Below are positions 25,081 to 32,907 of a stretch of DNA of 36,345 nucleotides, one piece after another (positions within the stretch are counted from its first letter, which is position 1; each line of letters starts with the position of its first letter). Position numbers and translations under genes: made by a program. Source of the stretch: JAEUNX01 sp034004685 (lineage in GTDB: Bacteria; Pseudomonadota; Gammaproteobacteria; Burkholderiales; Rhodocyclaceae); contig JAVEWG010000035.1 in the NCBI GenBank assembly GCA_034004685.1, forward strand, positions 1 through 36,345, written 5' to 3'. The notes below the pieces were generated by a model. It searched no databases. It was not told the origin of the DNA and was given only the letters and a program-made list of their open reading frames with translations.

Positions 25081-25680
25081 ATGGCGCAGACCGCCACCCT
25101 GCCCCTCTTCCCCCTCAAGACCGTCCTTTTCCCCGGCGGCCGGCTGCCCTTGCGGATCTTCGAGGCCCGGTACATGGACATGGTCAGCCAGGTGATGCGG
25201 GAGGACGGGGCCTTCGGGGTGTGCCTCATCGCCGCCGGCCGGGAGGTGGGGGAGGCCGCCGTGCCCCGCCTGATGGGCACCGAAGCCCGCATCGAAAGCT
25301 GGGACATGGCCCAGCCCGGCCTGCTCCATATCGTCGCCCGGGGTGGCCGGCGCTTCGCCGTGACCGATCACGAAGTCCAAGGCGATGGCCTGCTGACCGC
25401 CACCGTGCGCTGGCTGCCGGACCCGGCTGCCGTGGCGGTGCCGGCGGCCCAGGGGGAGTTGGTGGCCCTGCTGCGGCGCATCGTTGCCGACCAGGCCGAA
25501 GCCCGGCTGGCGCCGGAGCATTTCGACGATGCCGCCTGGGTCGGTGCCCGCCTGGCCGAGATCCTGCCCATTCCCGTGGAGGCCAAACAGGCCCTGCTGG
25601 AACTCACCGACTGGGTGAGCCGCCTGGAGATCATCCAGCGCTTCCTGCGCCAGCGGGGCGTATTGGCTGGCGAGGGCTGA
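25081..25680 (+). CDS. LON peptidase substrate-binding domain protein
   Basis: 199 aa. The protein is essentially one LON N-terminal domain (PF02190-type): LPLFPLKTVLFPGGRLPLRI, FEARYMDMVSQVMREDGAFG, then the helical EAKQALLELTDWVSRLEII bundle. There is no AAA+ or protease part, so it is a stand-alone relative of the Lon substrate-binding domain with no proven function in bacteria. The ATG at 25081 follows the CorC/HlyC-type gene by 17 bp, suggesting one transcript. Confidence 0.88.
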   Translation: MAQTATLPLFPLKTVLFPGGRLPLRIFEARYMDMVSQVMREDGAFGVCLIAAGREVGEAAVPRLMGTEARIESWDMAQPGLLHIVARGGRRFAVTDHEVQGDGLLTATVRWLPDPAAVAVPAAQGELVALLRRIVADQAEARLAPEHFDDAAWVGARLAEILPIPVEAKQALLELTDWVSRLEIIQRFLRQRGVLAGEG

Positions 25681-25795
25681 GTTTGCTTCAGGGTGTGTTC
25701 CCATCGGCCGCGGGCATCCCGTCGTGCCCAAGCGCTTGCGCTGTATGGTGGAGGGCGACCAAGGATGATGCTCTTGGTAAGGCACCTCGTTTGCC

Positions 25796-25816
25796 GTAGG
25801 GCGGGATTCATCCCGC
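25796..25816. repeat. REP-like intergenic hairpin, copy 3
   Basis: GTAGG followed by a perfect hairpin GCGGGAT-TC-ATCCCGC in the 164-bp gap between the convergent LON-domain gene and mutY. It shares its lead and loop with copies at 896-911 and 12545-12566. No T-run follows. Confidence 0.5.
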
Positions 25817-25844
25817 CTGGCCAGGCCAAAGCCCGTCCTGCATT

Positions 25845-26924
25845 TCAGCAGCCCGAAACCCCCAGTCCCTCCAGGATGCGCCGCACCGGGGTGGGCAGGG
25901 CGGCCCCTTCCAGTTCCGCAAGGGCCAGCCAGGACTGCGGCCCTTCCGCCAGCCGGATGCCCCCTTCCCGGGCTTCCACCAGTTCGGGCCGGATCTCCAG
26001 CACGAAGTGGGTGAAGGCGTGGGTCAGGGCCGGCAGGGCCTGGGCCGGGTGGGCCGCCAACCCAAGCTCGGTGGCCGCCCAGCGGACGGCGTCGGCTTCG
26101 GCGGGGATTTCCGGCAGGGCCAGCAATCCGCCCCAGATGCCGGCGGGGGGGCGGCGCTCCAGCAGCACCGCGCCATCCCGCAGTATCACCAGGACCCGGC
26201 TGACTTTGCGGGGCGGGGTCTTGCGCGGACGGGGGGTGGGCAGGCTGGCCTGACGGCCGGTCTGGCTGGCCACGCAGGAGGCCCGGAGGGGGCAGCGCGG
26301 GCAGGCGGGCCGGGCCCGGGTGCACAGGGTGGCCCCCAGGTCCATCTGGGCCTGGATGTAGGCGCCCACCCGGGTTTCCGGCAGCAGGGCTTCGGCCAGC
26401 GCCCACAGCCGGTTCTCCACGGCCCGCTCACCGGGAAATCCCTCCACTCCGAATACCCGGCACAGCACCCGTTTCACGTTGCCATCCAGGATCGCCCGGC
26501 GCTCGCCAAAGGCGAAGGCGGCGATGGCGGCGGCGGTGGAGCGGCCGATGCCCGGTAGCTCGGCGATGGCCTGGGCGCTGGGCGGAAAGCGCCCGCCATG
26601 TTGGGTCATCAGCACCTGGGCGCAGCGGTGCAGGTTGCGGGCCCGGGCGTAATAGCCCAGACCGCTCCACAGGGCCATCACCGCCTCCACCGGCGCGCCG
26701 GCCAGGCTGGCCAGGTCCGGAAAGCGGGCCAGGAAGCGCTGGTAATAGGGGATCACCGTATCCACCTGGGTCTGCTGCAGCATGATTTCCGACAGCCAGA
26801 CGGGGTAGGGGTCCTGGTGGCCCTGCCAGGGTAGATCGTGGCGGCCGTGGGTCGCCTGCCAGGCCAGCAGGCGGGGGGCGAAAGTGGGGTCGGGAAGGAT
26901 GGCGGGCGGGGGGGCTGCTTGCAT
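25845..26924 (-). CDS. mutY: MutY, adenine DNA glycosylase
   Basis: 359 aa. Catalytic Glu46 in SEIMLQQTQV, helix-hairpin-helix LPGIGRS (123-129), catalytic Asp147 in LDGNVKRVLCR, and the iron-sulfur ligands Cys201, Cys208, Cys211 and Cys217 (C-x6-C-x2-C-x5-C). The C-terminal third is the NUDIX-like 8-oxoguanine recognition domain (VLLERRPPAGIWGGLLALPE). The enzyme removes adenine mispaired with 8-oxoguanine. The ATG at 26924 gives the usual length; no good ribosome-binding site is seen. It is divergent from the flavin reductase gene, 112 bp away. Confidence 0.95.
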   Translation of the reverse strand: MQAAPPPAILPDPTFAPRLLAWQATHGRHDLPWQGHQDPYPVWLSEIMLQQTQVDTVIPYYQRFLARFPDLASLAGAPVEAVMALWSGLGYYARARNLHRCAQVLMTQHGGRFPPSAQAIAELPGIGRSTAAAIAAFAFGERRAILDGNVKRVLCRVFGVEGFPGERAVENRLWALAEALLPETRVGAYIQAQMDLGATLCTRARPACPRCPLRASCVASQTGRQASLPTPRPRKTPPRKVSRVLVILRDGAVLLERRPPAGIWGGLLALPEIPAEADAVRWAATELGLAAHPAQALPALTHAFTHFVLEIRPELVEAREGGIRLAEGPQSWLALAELEGAALPTPVRRILEGLGVSGC

Positions 26925-27036
26925 GGAGGCTCGACCGGGCTTGGGGGTCGTCGGATAATGGGGGTTCTTCAAAATGATAACCGTGCCGGCCGGGGCGTCC
27001 CCGGCAAACCGCGCGGAACGACTTTCCCCAACAGGC

Positions 27037-27531
27037 ATGAACCATTCCAACGGCAGTTTCGATAGTCGGGCGTTTCGCAACGCCCTGGGCGCCTTCGCCA
27101 CCGGCGTCACGGTGATCACCACCCGGGGGGCGGGCGGCGAGCCCCTGGGTCTCACCGTGAATTCCTTCAATTCCGTATCCCTCGACCCACCCCTGATCGT
27201 GTGGAGCCTGTCACGCCAGGTCTCCTTGCTGGGGGCCTTCGAGGCCTGCGAGTACTACGCGGTCAACGTTCTGGCGGAGGACCAGCAGTGGCTCTCCCAG
27301 CGCTTTGCCAGTCGGCAACCGGACCGCTTTACCGGGCTGGAGATGGAATCAGGTCTGGGAGGCGTGCCCTTGCTGGCCGGCTGCAGCGCCCGCTTTGAAT
27401 GCCGCAACACGGTGCGCCACGAGGGCGGCGACCACCTGGTGTTCATCAGCGAGGTGGTGCGCTTCGACCGCAGCGATCGGCTACCCCTGGTTTTCCATGG
27501 CGGGGCCTACCGCAGCCTGGTGCCGGCATGA
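27037..27531 (+). CDS. flavin reductase family protein (HpaC/DIM6-NTAB type)
   Basis: 164 aa. The flavin reductase-like split-barrel: FRNALGAFATGVTVITTRGA, GLTVNSFNSVSLDPPLIVWS and the C-terminal GDHLVFISEVVRF block. These enzymes reduce FMN or FAD with NAD(P)H, often for a partner monooxygenase; none is adjacent. The ATG at 27037 matches homologues; the frame extends upstream to 26974. It is the last chromosomal gene before the ICE; its stop lies 62 bp from the attachment site. A hairpin at about 27540-27556 (CCGCCC/GGGCGG) follows but without a T-run. Confidence 0.88.
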   Translation: MNHSNGSFDSRAFRNALGAFATGVTVITTRGAGGEPLGLTVNSFNSVSLDPPLIVWSLSRQVSLLGAFEACEYYAVNVLAEDQQWLSQRFASRQPDRFTGLEMESGLGGVPLLAGCSARFECRNTVRHEGGDHLVFISEVVRFDRSDRLPLVFHGGAYRSLVPA

Positions 27532-27593
27532 AGCGTGCTCCGCCCAAAAGGGGCGGTGAGACAGGGTAGCAAAGGGGATGGGGTGAGGCAGGG

Positions 27594-27611
27594 TGGAGCG
27601 GGTGAAGGGAA
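27594..27611 (-). mobile_element. ICE attachment site: 3' end of tRNA-Gly (tRNA-distal att)
   Basis: On the minus strand these 18 bases read TTCCCTTCACCCGCTCCA. They match the T-arm and acceptor end of bacterial tRNA-Gly (E. coli glyU, anticodon CCC, ends the same way with one substitution) including the encoded CCA. The tRNA sequence that should precede it (GGTTCGA and the rest) is absent: the match breaks off at 27611. This is what a tRNA-integrating element leaves at its tRNA-distal junction. ICEclc and PAGI-2/3 relatives integrate at tRNA-Gly. Confidence 0.85.
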
Positions 27612-27670
27612 CTGCATCAAGTTCCCGACTCGTTGATTGACAACGAGTTTTCCGCACTCGGCGAACCGAG
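27607..27670. repeat. cluster of three inverted repeats at the ICE end
   Basis: Three perfect inverted repeats follow one another: GGGAACT/AGTTCCC (27607-27613, 27620-27626), which spans the att boundary; ACTCGTTG/CAACGAGT (27628-27635, 27641-27648), followed by TTTT; and CTCGG/CCGAG (27657-27661, 27666-27670). They could be integrase arm sites, a terminator insulating the element, or both. Confidence 0.65.
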
Positions 27671-28377
27671 ATGGACGTGATTCTGGACGCAATTCCACTG
27701 CCTGGTCAACACAACCGGAGCTGGATGATCCAACGCGGGCCAGGCAGAGCCATCCAGAGCCGGAGCGTTGGGACTTGTCTGAGGTTCCCCCTTGTGGCGT
27801 CCCATCACGTCGGGTTGTTCATCAGCCGATGTTAGGCCCGGCGATCTGATCGCCAGATTCCTTCTTGGTCTGCCGATTGACCCGAATCGCATCGTTACCG
27901 GGCCATCGCAGGCCGTGCTCCATCATGCGGTCACGTGCGTCCATCCGCGAAGCGGCACCTGGCACGCGGCCATGGTGCCTGACGTCATGGCAGTGATGCG
28001 GAACGCATGAGCGCTTGCTGGATGCAAATCGGCACACACGGGTGACGCATTGGCTCTTTACCCAATATGAATTGGCGCCAAGACTTTGGCATGGTTTTCG
28101 GGTAAAGCGTGGCACCTCTCTGGCTGTGACCGAGTGCGTGACCTTCGAGCCGTCACGCCGGTAATAAGGTCTTGCGCGCGCATTGCATTGCGGTGGTGGA
28201 GCATCGGGCGTCGCAAGTCGTCATCGCTCCGCAGGGATCAGCGGCATCGTAGAGCAGGACCTTCCCCCCAACGATGCCATCCAGCCTCGCGCTTCATCCG
28301 GGATTTCTGGGCACTCACGGCCTTTGTACGTGCCGCGTGTCTGCCGAGCTTCGATCCGACGACGGAAAGGGCGCGAT
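27671..28377. other. non-coding left end of the ICE
   Basis: About 700 bp with no gene I can support; the open frames here have no ribosome-binding site and no recognisable product. Palindromes are present: GGCGATCTGATCGCC at 27840-27854 (7-1-7) and TTGGCGCCAA at 28072-28081. The region probably holds promoters and regulatory sites at the ICE end, as the corresponding end of ICEclc does, but no promoter can be picked with confidence. Confidence 0.5.
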
Positions 28378-29136
28378 ATGCCGAAATCGAGCTGCTTTGC
28401 CTTTGGCGCAAAAACTTACTACCGCCCGATCGAGGCTGCCATCCGCTGGTGCGGCCTGATGCGCTGCGAACGGGACATTCTGGAAACGCTTGCACAGCGT
28501 GCCTTACCCGAGCCAGCGGACTTTCCCCGTTGGCCGCTGTTGCGCCTGTACGCCGAGCGCATCTTCGACGCGCTGATGCATGGGGAGCTTCCCTATGGCA
28601 AGGCGGGCATCGTGCTGACGACGCAGAGTCCATCGCTCGACGACCCGGAATTGACCGTACGGCACGTCGACCTGAAGGCGTGGGTGGCCCGCTACTACCC
28701 TGGCGAAAAGCCAGCCTTTCTCTTCGACGACATCGAACGCGCCCTGCATCCGGCCGTCGACCTCAAGACGCTCAGCGTACTGCTGGTCGAACGGGAAGCC
28801 GCCAAGGTGCAGTTGGCCAAGCTGGCCCGGATGCACGACACGCTGCGCGCGGAACGCAATGCCTTGGTGGAGGACCATGCGAAGCTGGTTGCCGAGGGCG
28901 GCCAGGCGCGCGAGCCCAGCCTGCGCAGCGAATCGACCTACCTGAACATCATCGGCGGGTTGCTCTCCCTGCTGCTGGGCAAGTCGCCGGCGGGCGCGGC
29001 GTACTCGTCGTTCCGCAACATGGATGCCGTGGTGAGCGCACTGCTGGCCCATCACGAAGGGCGACCCGGCCTCAGCGAACGGACACTGTGGGCCAAGCTG
29101 GCCCAGGCGCGGCGCCATCTGGAGACATCGCGCTGA
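28378..29136 (+). CDS. conserved ICE protein of unknown function, upstream of alpA
   Basis: 252 aa. The N terminus MPKSSCFAFGAKTYYRPIEA and the blocks WPLLRLYAERIFDAL, HVDLKAWVARYYPGEKPAFL and STYLNIIGGLLSLLLGKSPA are shared with proteins found at this place in PAGI-2/ICEclc-type elements. Residues about 145-180 look like a coiled coil (LLVEREAAKVQLAKLARMHD), and the C terminus is helical. No enzymatic motif is visible. The ATG at 28378 is chosen because the conserved sequence starts there; the frame is open further upstream to 28183. It ends 13 bp before the alpA operator region. Confidence 0.75.
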   Translation: MPKSSCFAFGAKTYYRPIEAAIRWCGLMRCERDILETLAQRALPEPADFPRWPLLRLYAERIFDALMHGELPYGKAGIVLTTQSPSLDDPELTVRHVDLKAWVARYYPGEKPAFLFDDIERALHPAVDLKTLSVLLVEREAAKVQLAKLARMHDTLRAERNALVEDHAKLVAEGGQAREPSLRSESTYLNIIGGLLSLLLGKSPAGAAYSSFRNMDAVVSALLAHHEGRPGLSERTLWAKLAQARRHLETSR

Positions 29137-29149
29137 CCGGAGCGCCGCG

Positions 29150-29186
29150 CACTGCAATTGCAGTGGCGCGATCTGCCATTGCAGTG
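29150..29186 (+). promoter_or_regulatory. double palindromic operator upstream of alpA
   Basis: A perfect 16-bp palindrome CACTGCAATTGCAGTG (29150-29165) is followed by an imperfect copy at 29171-29186 (13 of 16 positions). The sites are 21 bp apart centre to centre, that is two helical turns on the same DNA face. They precede alpA by 75 bp. A weak promoter (TTGCAG at 29179, TATGGA at 29201, 16-bp spacer) would overlap the second site. In ICEclc the alpA promoter is controlled by BisR and BisDC; which regulator binds here is unknown. Confidence 0.75.
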
Positions 29187-29260
29187 CTTTCAGCAGCGGC
29201 TATGGATTGAATGCGAGGCTCTTTCCGAACAACGCCAACGAGCGTCAAGGAGTGCCTCTC

Positions 29261-29479
29261 ATGTCTTCGCAGACCACCATGCCGGCACCGCCGGCCGAGC
29301 ATCGCATCCTGCGCCGCGCGGAAGTCGAGGCCAAGACCGGCTTCAAGCGCGCGCACATCTACAGCCTGATGAAGGAAGGCAAGTTCCCCAAGGCCATGCG
29401 CCTGGGCGTGCGCGCCGTGGGTTGGGACTCGGTGGAGGTCGAGCAGTGGATCGCAGAACGCCTCAATGAGCGCGCCTGA
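29261..29479 (+). CDS. alpA: AlpA family transcriptional regulator
   Basis: 72 aa. A MerR-like winged helix of the AlpA/Excisionase type: RRAEVEAKTGFKRAHIYSLM followed by KEGKFPKAMRLGVRAVGWDS and VEVEQWIAERL. AlpA proteins are small DNA-binding activators first known from P4-like prophage; in ICEclc alpA is the first gene of the operon for bistable activation of transfer. The ATG at 29261 is preceded by CAAGGAG, which decides the start against the open upstream frame. parA starts 40 bp downstream. Confidence 0.92.
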   Translation: MSSQTTMPAPPAEHRILRRAEVEAKTGFKRAHIYSLMKEGKFPKAMRLGVRAVGWDSVEVEQWIAERLNERA

Positions 29480-29519
29480 CGCTTCTTCCCGGTTCATGCC
29501 ATTCGACGAGGAGAGGCCC

Positions 29520-30398
29520 ATGCAGGTGGTGTCCATCATTTCGACCAAGGGCGGCGTGGGCAAGACCACGACCGCGGCCAACCTGGGCGGCTTTGCGGCT
29601 GATGCCGGGCTGCGCGTGCTGCTGCTGGACCTGGACGTCCAGCCCACGCTGTCGAGCTACTTCCCGCTGTCGGTGCGCGCACCCGCCGGCATCTACGAGT
29701 TGCTGGCGTTCAACGAGCGCTGCGTCGAACGACTGGTGTCGCGCACGGCGATCGCCGGTCTGGACCTGGTGCTGTCGAACGACGACCGCGGCGAACTGAA
29801 CACGCTGCTGCTGCATGCGCCGGATGGCCGACTGCGGCTGCGCCACCTCCTGCCCGCACTGGAGCCGTTCTACGACCTGCTGCTGATCGACACCCAGGGC
29901 GCGCGCAGTGTGCTGCTGGAGATGGCGGTGCTGGCCTCGGGAACGGCGCTGTCGCCGGTGACACCGGAGATCCTGGCGGCCAGAGAACTGCGGCGCGGCA
30001 CGCTGCAGTTGATCGACGACATCGGTCCCTATCGACACCTGGGCATCGAGCCTCCGCCACTGCATCTGCTGATCAACCGCGTGCATCCGGTGTCGTCGAA
30101 CGCGCGGCTGATCCAGCAGGCGCTGCGGCAGATGTTCCACGGCCAGGCCGGCGTGCGGGTGCTGGACACCGACGTGCCGGCCATCGAGGCCTATCCACGC
30201 GCCGCGACGCGAGGATTGCCGGTGCATCGGGTGGAATACCGGCAGCCGGCCGGGCGATCCGCACCCGCGGCGGTGGACACGATGCGGGCGCTGGCGAGCG
30301 AGCTGTTCCCGCAGTGGCGCGAGCGGTTCGCACACGTGTCTGGCCGACCCGATACCCGCGGCAGGGTGGGGAGCACAGGCCATGGCGAACGTGCATGA
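29520..30398 (+). CDS. parA: ParA family ATPase
   Basis: 292 aa. The deviant Walker A motif KGGVGKTTTAANLGG is at residues 10-24, a Walker A' LLLDLDVQPT near 34-43, and a Walker B-like DLLLIDTQGA near 119-128. ParA ATPases move or segregate DNA along the nucleoid; in ICEclc parA with the neighbouring shi is involved in slowing growth of transfer-competent cells. The ATG at 29520 follows a strong GAGGAGAGG. The 3' end overlaps the small HicA-like gene by 17 bp. Confidence 0.92.
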   Translation: MQVVSIISTKGGVGKTTTAANLGGFAADAGLRVLLLDLDVQPTLSSYFPLSVRAPAGIYELLAFNERCVERLVSRTAIAGLDLVLSNDDRGELNTLLLHAPDGRLRLRHLLPALEPFYDLLLIDTQGARSVLLEMAVLASGTALSPVTPEILAARELRRGTLQLIDDIGPYRHLGIEPPPLHLLINRVHPVSSNARLIQQALRQMFHGQAGVRVLDTDVPAIEAYPRAATRGLPVHRVEYRQPAGRSAPAAVDTMRALASELFPQWRERFAHVSGRPDTRGRVGSTGHGERA

Positions 30399-30645
30399 AC
30401 TGGCGCGCGGCCACAAACGGCTGCGAGATCTGATCGAGTTTGCGCTGCGCGAGGGCTGGCGGGTGGTGCGCACACCGGGCGGCCACCTGCGGTTCACCAA
30501 GCCGGGCTGCGCGTCGATCTACACCAGCTCGACGGCAAGCGATCACCGAGCCAGCCTCAATGCCCGCGCCCAGCTTCGCCGCGCCGACCGGCAGGCGCAG
30601 GCGGCCCTGGCCGGCACTACGCCGATGGAGGACCGCCGTGGCTGA
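30382..30645 (+). CDS. HicA-like small protein (position of shi in ICEclc)
   Basis: 87 aa. The core EFALREGWRVVRTPGGHLRF followed by TKPG has the double-stranded-RNA-binding-like HicA fold, with the GGH motif placing the histidine used by HicA mRNA interferases. No HicB antitoxin gene is adjacent. The tail is rich in Ala, Arg and Gln. In ICEclc the small gene after parA is shi, needed for growth arrest of transfer-competent cells; I infer that this ORF is its counterpart from position, not from alignment. It overlaps parA by 17 bp and the next gene by 8 bp, so it is tightly coupled. Confidence 0.8.
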   Translation: MANVHELARGHKRLRDLIEFALREGWRVVRTPGGHLRFTKPGCASIYTSSTASDHRASLNARAQLRRADRQAQAALAGTTPMEDRRG

Positions 30646-32329
30646 GCCGACCCCGCAGGAGATGGCCGCCAAGCTGATGGCGTCCGGCTTCGAGCGCACC
30701 GGCCCCACGGCCGCCGCCCTGAGTGACCCCATCGCCGACACGCCGATGGTGGTCACGCTGGACCAGCTGCGGCCCTATGACCACGACCCGCGCGTGACGC
30801 GCAATCCGGCCTATGAGGAAATCAAGGCCTCGATCCGCGAGCGCGGGCTGGACGCGCCGCCGGCGATCACCCGCCGGCCGGGCGAAGCCCACTACATCAT
30901 CCGCAACGGCGGCAACACGCGCCTGGCGATCCTGCGCGAGCTGTGGAGCGAGACCAGGGAGGAACGGTTCTTCCGCGTCGCCTGCCTGTTCCGGCCGTGG
31001 CCGCAGCGCGGCGAGATCGTGGCGCTGACCGGCCATCTGGCCGAGAACGAGCTGCGCGGCGGGCTGACCTTCATCGAGCGCGCCCTGGGCATCGAGAAGG
31101 CCCGCGGGCTCTACGAGCAGGAGACCGGCGGCCAACCGCTGTCACAGTCCGAACTGGCCCGCCGCCTGACCGCCGACGGCTACCCGGTGCAGCAGTCGCA
31201 CATCAGCCGCATGCAGGACGCAGTGCGCTACCTGTTGCCGGCGATACCGACGGTGCTCTACGGCGGCCTGGGCCGCCACCAAGTGGAGCGCCTGGCGGTG
31301 CTGCGCAAGGCGTCCGAGCGCACCTGGGAGCGGCGTGCACTGGGCCGCGAACTGTCCGAGGACTTCGCCACGCTGTTCCAGGACGTGCTGTCGCAGTTCG
31401 ACGTCCAGCCGGACGGCTTCGCGCTCCAGCGGATGCAGGACGAACTGGTGGGCCGGATGGCCGAGCTGCTGGGGGCGGACTACGACACGCTGAGCCTCGA
31501 GATCGACGACAGCGAAAGCCGCCATCGGGCATTGACCCGTGAGCCGTTGCCGGTGAGCCCGGAAGTGTCCAGCGCTCCCGCGGTGCCGCCGCCCGCGTCA
31601 CCACGACTACCGGTGGTGCCGGCGCACCCTGCCGGCCCACCGCCCGGACCTGCAGCCGGGCCGCCCTCGGTGCGGCCAGGCATCACGTCACCGGCCGCCG
31701 ATGGCGCAAGGGCACCAGGCGAACGCGACGAGCAACGCGATGAACAGCGCGAGGGGCGCCTGCAAGGCCACATCGTCTCCCCGGCGCCGACCACCGAGCG
31801 GCTGCAGTCCATTCAGCGTCTGGTCGCCGACCAGATGGGCGACCGGCTGCAGGACTTCGCGGCCGACGCGCTGCGCGCCATCCCCGTACAGGCCGGGGGG
31901 CTCTATCCCATCTCGGATGTCTGGTACATCGAGCCCGGCCTGGACGTTCCCGACCGGCTGCGCGCCCACATTTCGCAGTTCGCCCACGAGATCGCCGAAG
32001 AGGCGGCGGTGGCCGGGCACATCGAGCCGAGCCACGGCGGCATCGGGTTCGTCTGCGTTTCCCCGCGCACGATGCCGGCCTTGCCGCCGTTCGGGCACGC
32101 GGTGCTGACCTTGCTGCACGTGCTGAGCGCGGCACCCGCATCGTCGGCCAGACTGGATCGTGCCGCGCTGGCCGACGACCTGGCTCCGTTGTTGCACGGG
32201 CATGGCGACGCATCCATGCGCCTGAGCGACGCCGGGCTCGTCAAGCTGTTCCGGCTGCTGCGCCTGGCGCGCCGGCTGCTGGATCTGGAAAACGATGCGC
32301 TGTCCGGCGACACCGGCCGCGGTTCCTGA
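30638..32329 (+). CDS. bisD: ParB-domain protein, BisD-like ICE regulator
   Basis: 563 aa. A ParB/Srx-like nuclease/CTPase domain at residues about 38-140 (LDQLRPYDHDPRVTRNP, IIRNGGNTRLAILREL) is followed by a helix-turn-helix at about 165-200 (SQSELARRLTADGYPVQQSH). A proline-rich, low-complexity linker around residues 305-370 leads to a C-terminal domain of unknown fold. In ICEclc the ParB-domain protein at this place is BisD, which with BisC forms the BisDC activator of transfer genes. The GTG at 30638 has GGAGG at ideal spacing; the ATG at 30662 does not. Confidence 0.85.
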   Translation: MAEPTPQEMAAKLMASGFERTGPTAAALSDPIADTPMVVTLDQLRPYDHDPRVTRNPAYEEIKASIRERGLDAPPAITRRPGEAHYIIRNGGNTRLAILRELWSETREERFFRVACLFRPWPQRGEIVALTGHLAENELRGGLTFIERALGIEKARGLYEQETGGQPLSQSELARRLTADGYPVQQSHISRMQDAVRYLLPAIPTVLYGGLGRHQVERLAVLRKASERTWERRALGRELSEDFATLFQDVLSQFDVQPDGFALQRMQDELVGRMAELLGADYDTLSLEIDDSESRHRALTREPLPVSPEVSSAPAVPPPASPRLPVVPAHPAGPPPGPAAGPPSVRPGITSPAADGARAPGERDEQRDEQREGRLQGHIVSPAPTTERLQSIQRLVADQMGDRLQDFAADALRAIPVQAGGLYPISDVWYIEPGLDVPDRLRAHISQFAHEIAEEAAVAGHIEPSHGGIGFVCVSPRTMPALPPFGHAVLTLLHVLSAAPASSARLDRAALADDLAPLLHGHGDASMRLSDAGLVKLFRLLRLARRLLDLENDALSGDTGRGS

Positions 32330-32343
32330 TCGGGGAGATCGCC

Positions 32344-32904
32344 ATGTCCGCACCGCACCCACTCAACCAGGCCGTCATCGCCCAGGCGCTGCACGACCTG
32401 CGCAATGGGCAACTGCGCCGCTGCAAGGCGATGGGCTTCGGCGATGCGGAGCTGGATGCACTCAAGCATCCGGCGCTGGTCAGCGTGCTGGTCAACGCCA
32501 CGGTGTCGTGGTGCTCGGTGTCGGTGAACCGCGAGGTGCTGAAGCGGCTGCTGAACCAGGTGCGGGACGTGGAAGAGGAAATCGCCACGGTGGACCGCAT
32601 GCTGCGCCTGGGCGCGAGCACGGAGATGGTGAGCCGCTTCTACGGCCTCACGCATCAGGAGGTCGCCCTGCGGCGCGACATCCTCGGGCTGCCCAAGCGC
32701 AAGGGCCGGCACCCGGTGCTGGACGAGGCGCAGGAAGCCGCCCTGTGGAGGCGCTGGAAAGCCGGAGTCGCCGAGCGTCACATCCCGCTGGACGACGAGT
32801 TGGCCATGCTGGGCCTCACCATGGATCTGGCCGAGACCCTGGCGTTGCCGATGTCGGTGGTCTGGGCGGCGATACGGAACTGGATCGAGCAGGGGCTGGT
32901 GTAG
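32344..32904 (+). CDS. bisC: DUF2857 family protein, BisC-like ICE regulator
   Basis: 186 aa. DUF2857, with remote likeness to the flagellar regulator FlhC. The helical core VNREVLKRLLNQVRDVEEEI and MVSRFYGLTHQEVALRRDIL is a helix-turn-helix-like segment. In ICEclc the corresponding protein, BisC, pairs with BisD to form the heteromeric activator that maintains the transfer-competent state. It starts 14 bp after bisD with GGGGAG as ribosome-binding site. A ParB-domain gene directly followed by a DUF2857 gene is diagnostic of this ICE regulatory module. Confidence 0.85.
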   Translation: MSAPHPLNQAVIAQALHDLRNGQLRRCKAMGFGDAELDALKHPALVSVLVNATVSWCSVSVNREVLKRLLNQVRDVEEEIATVDRMLRLGASTEMVSRFYGLTHQEVALRRDILGLPKRKGRHPVLDEAQEAALWRRWKAGVAERHIPLDDELAMLGLTMDLAETLALPMSVVWAAIRNWIEQGLV

Positions 32905-32907
32905 GCC

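Noticed and set aside
27540..27556. Hairpin after the flavin reductase as a terminator
   Set aside because: The stem CCGCCC/GGGCGG is not followed by a T-run on either strand.
27594..27680. A complete tRNA gene at the ICE junction
   Set aside because: Only the last 18 bases of a tRNA-Gly are present; no anticodon arm or D arm can be folded from the adjacent bases.
28086..29210. 374-codon frame overlapping the conserved ICE gene
   Set aside because: Overlaps the recognised ICE protein (28378-29136) in another frame and matches nothing known.
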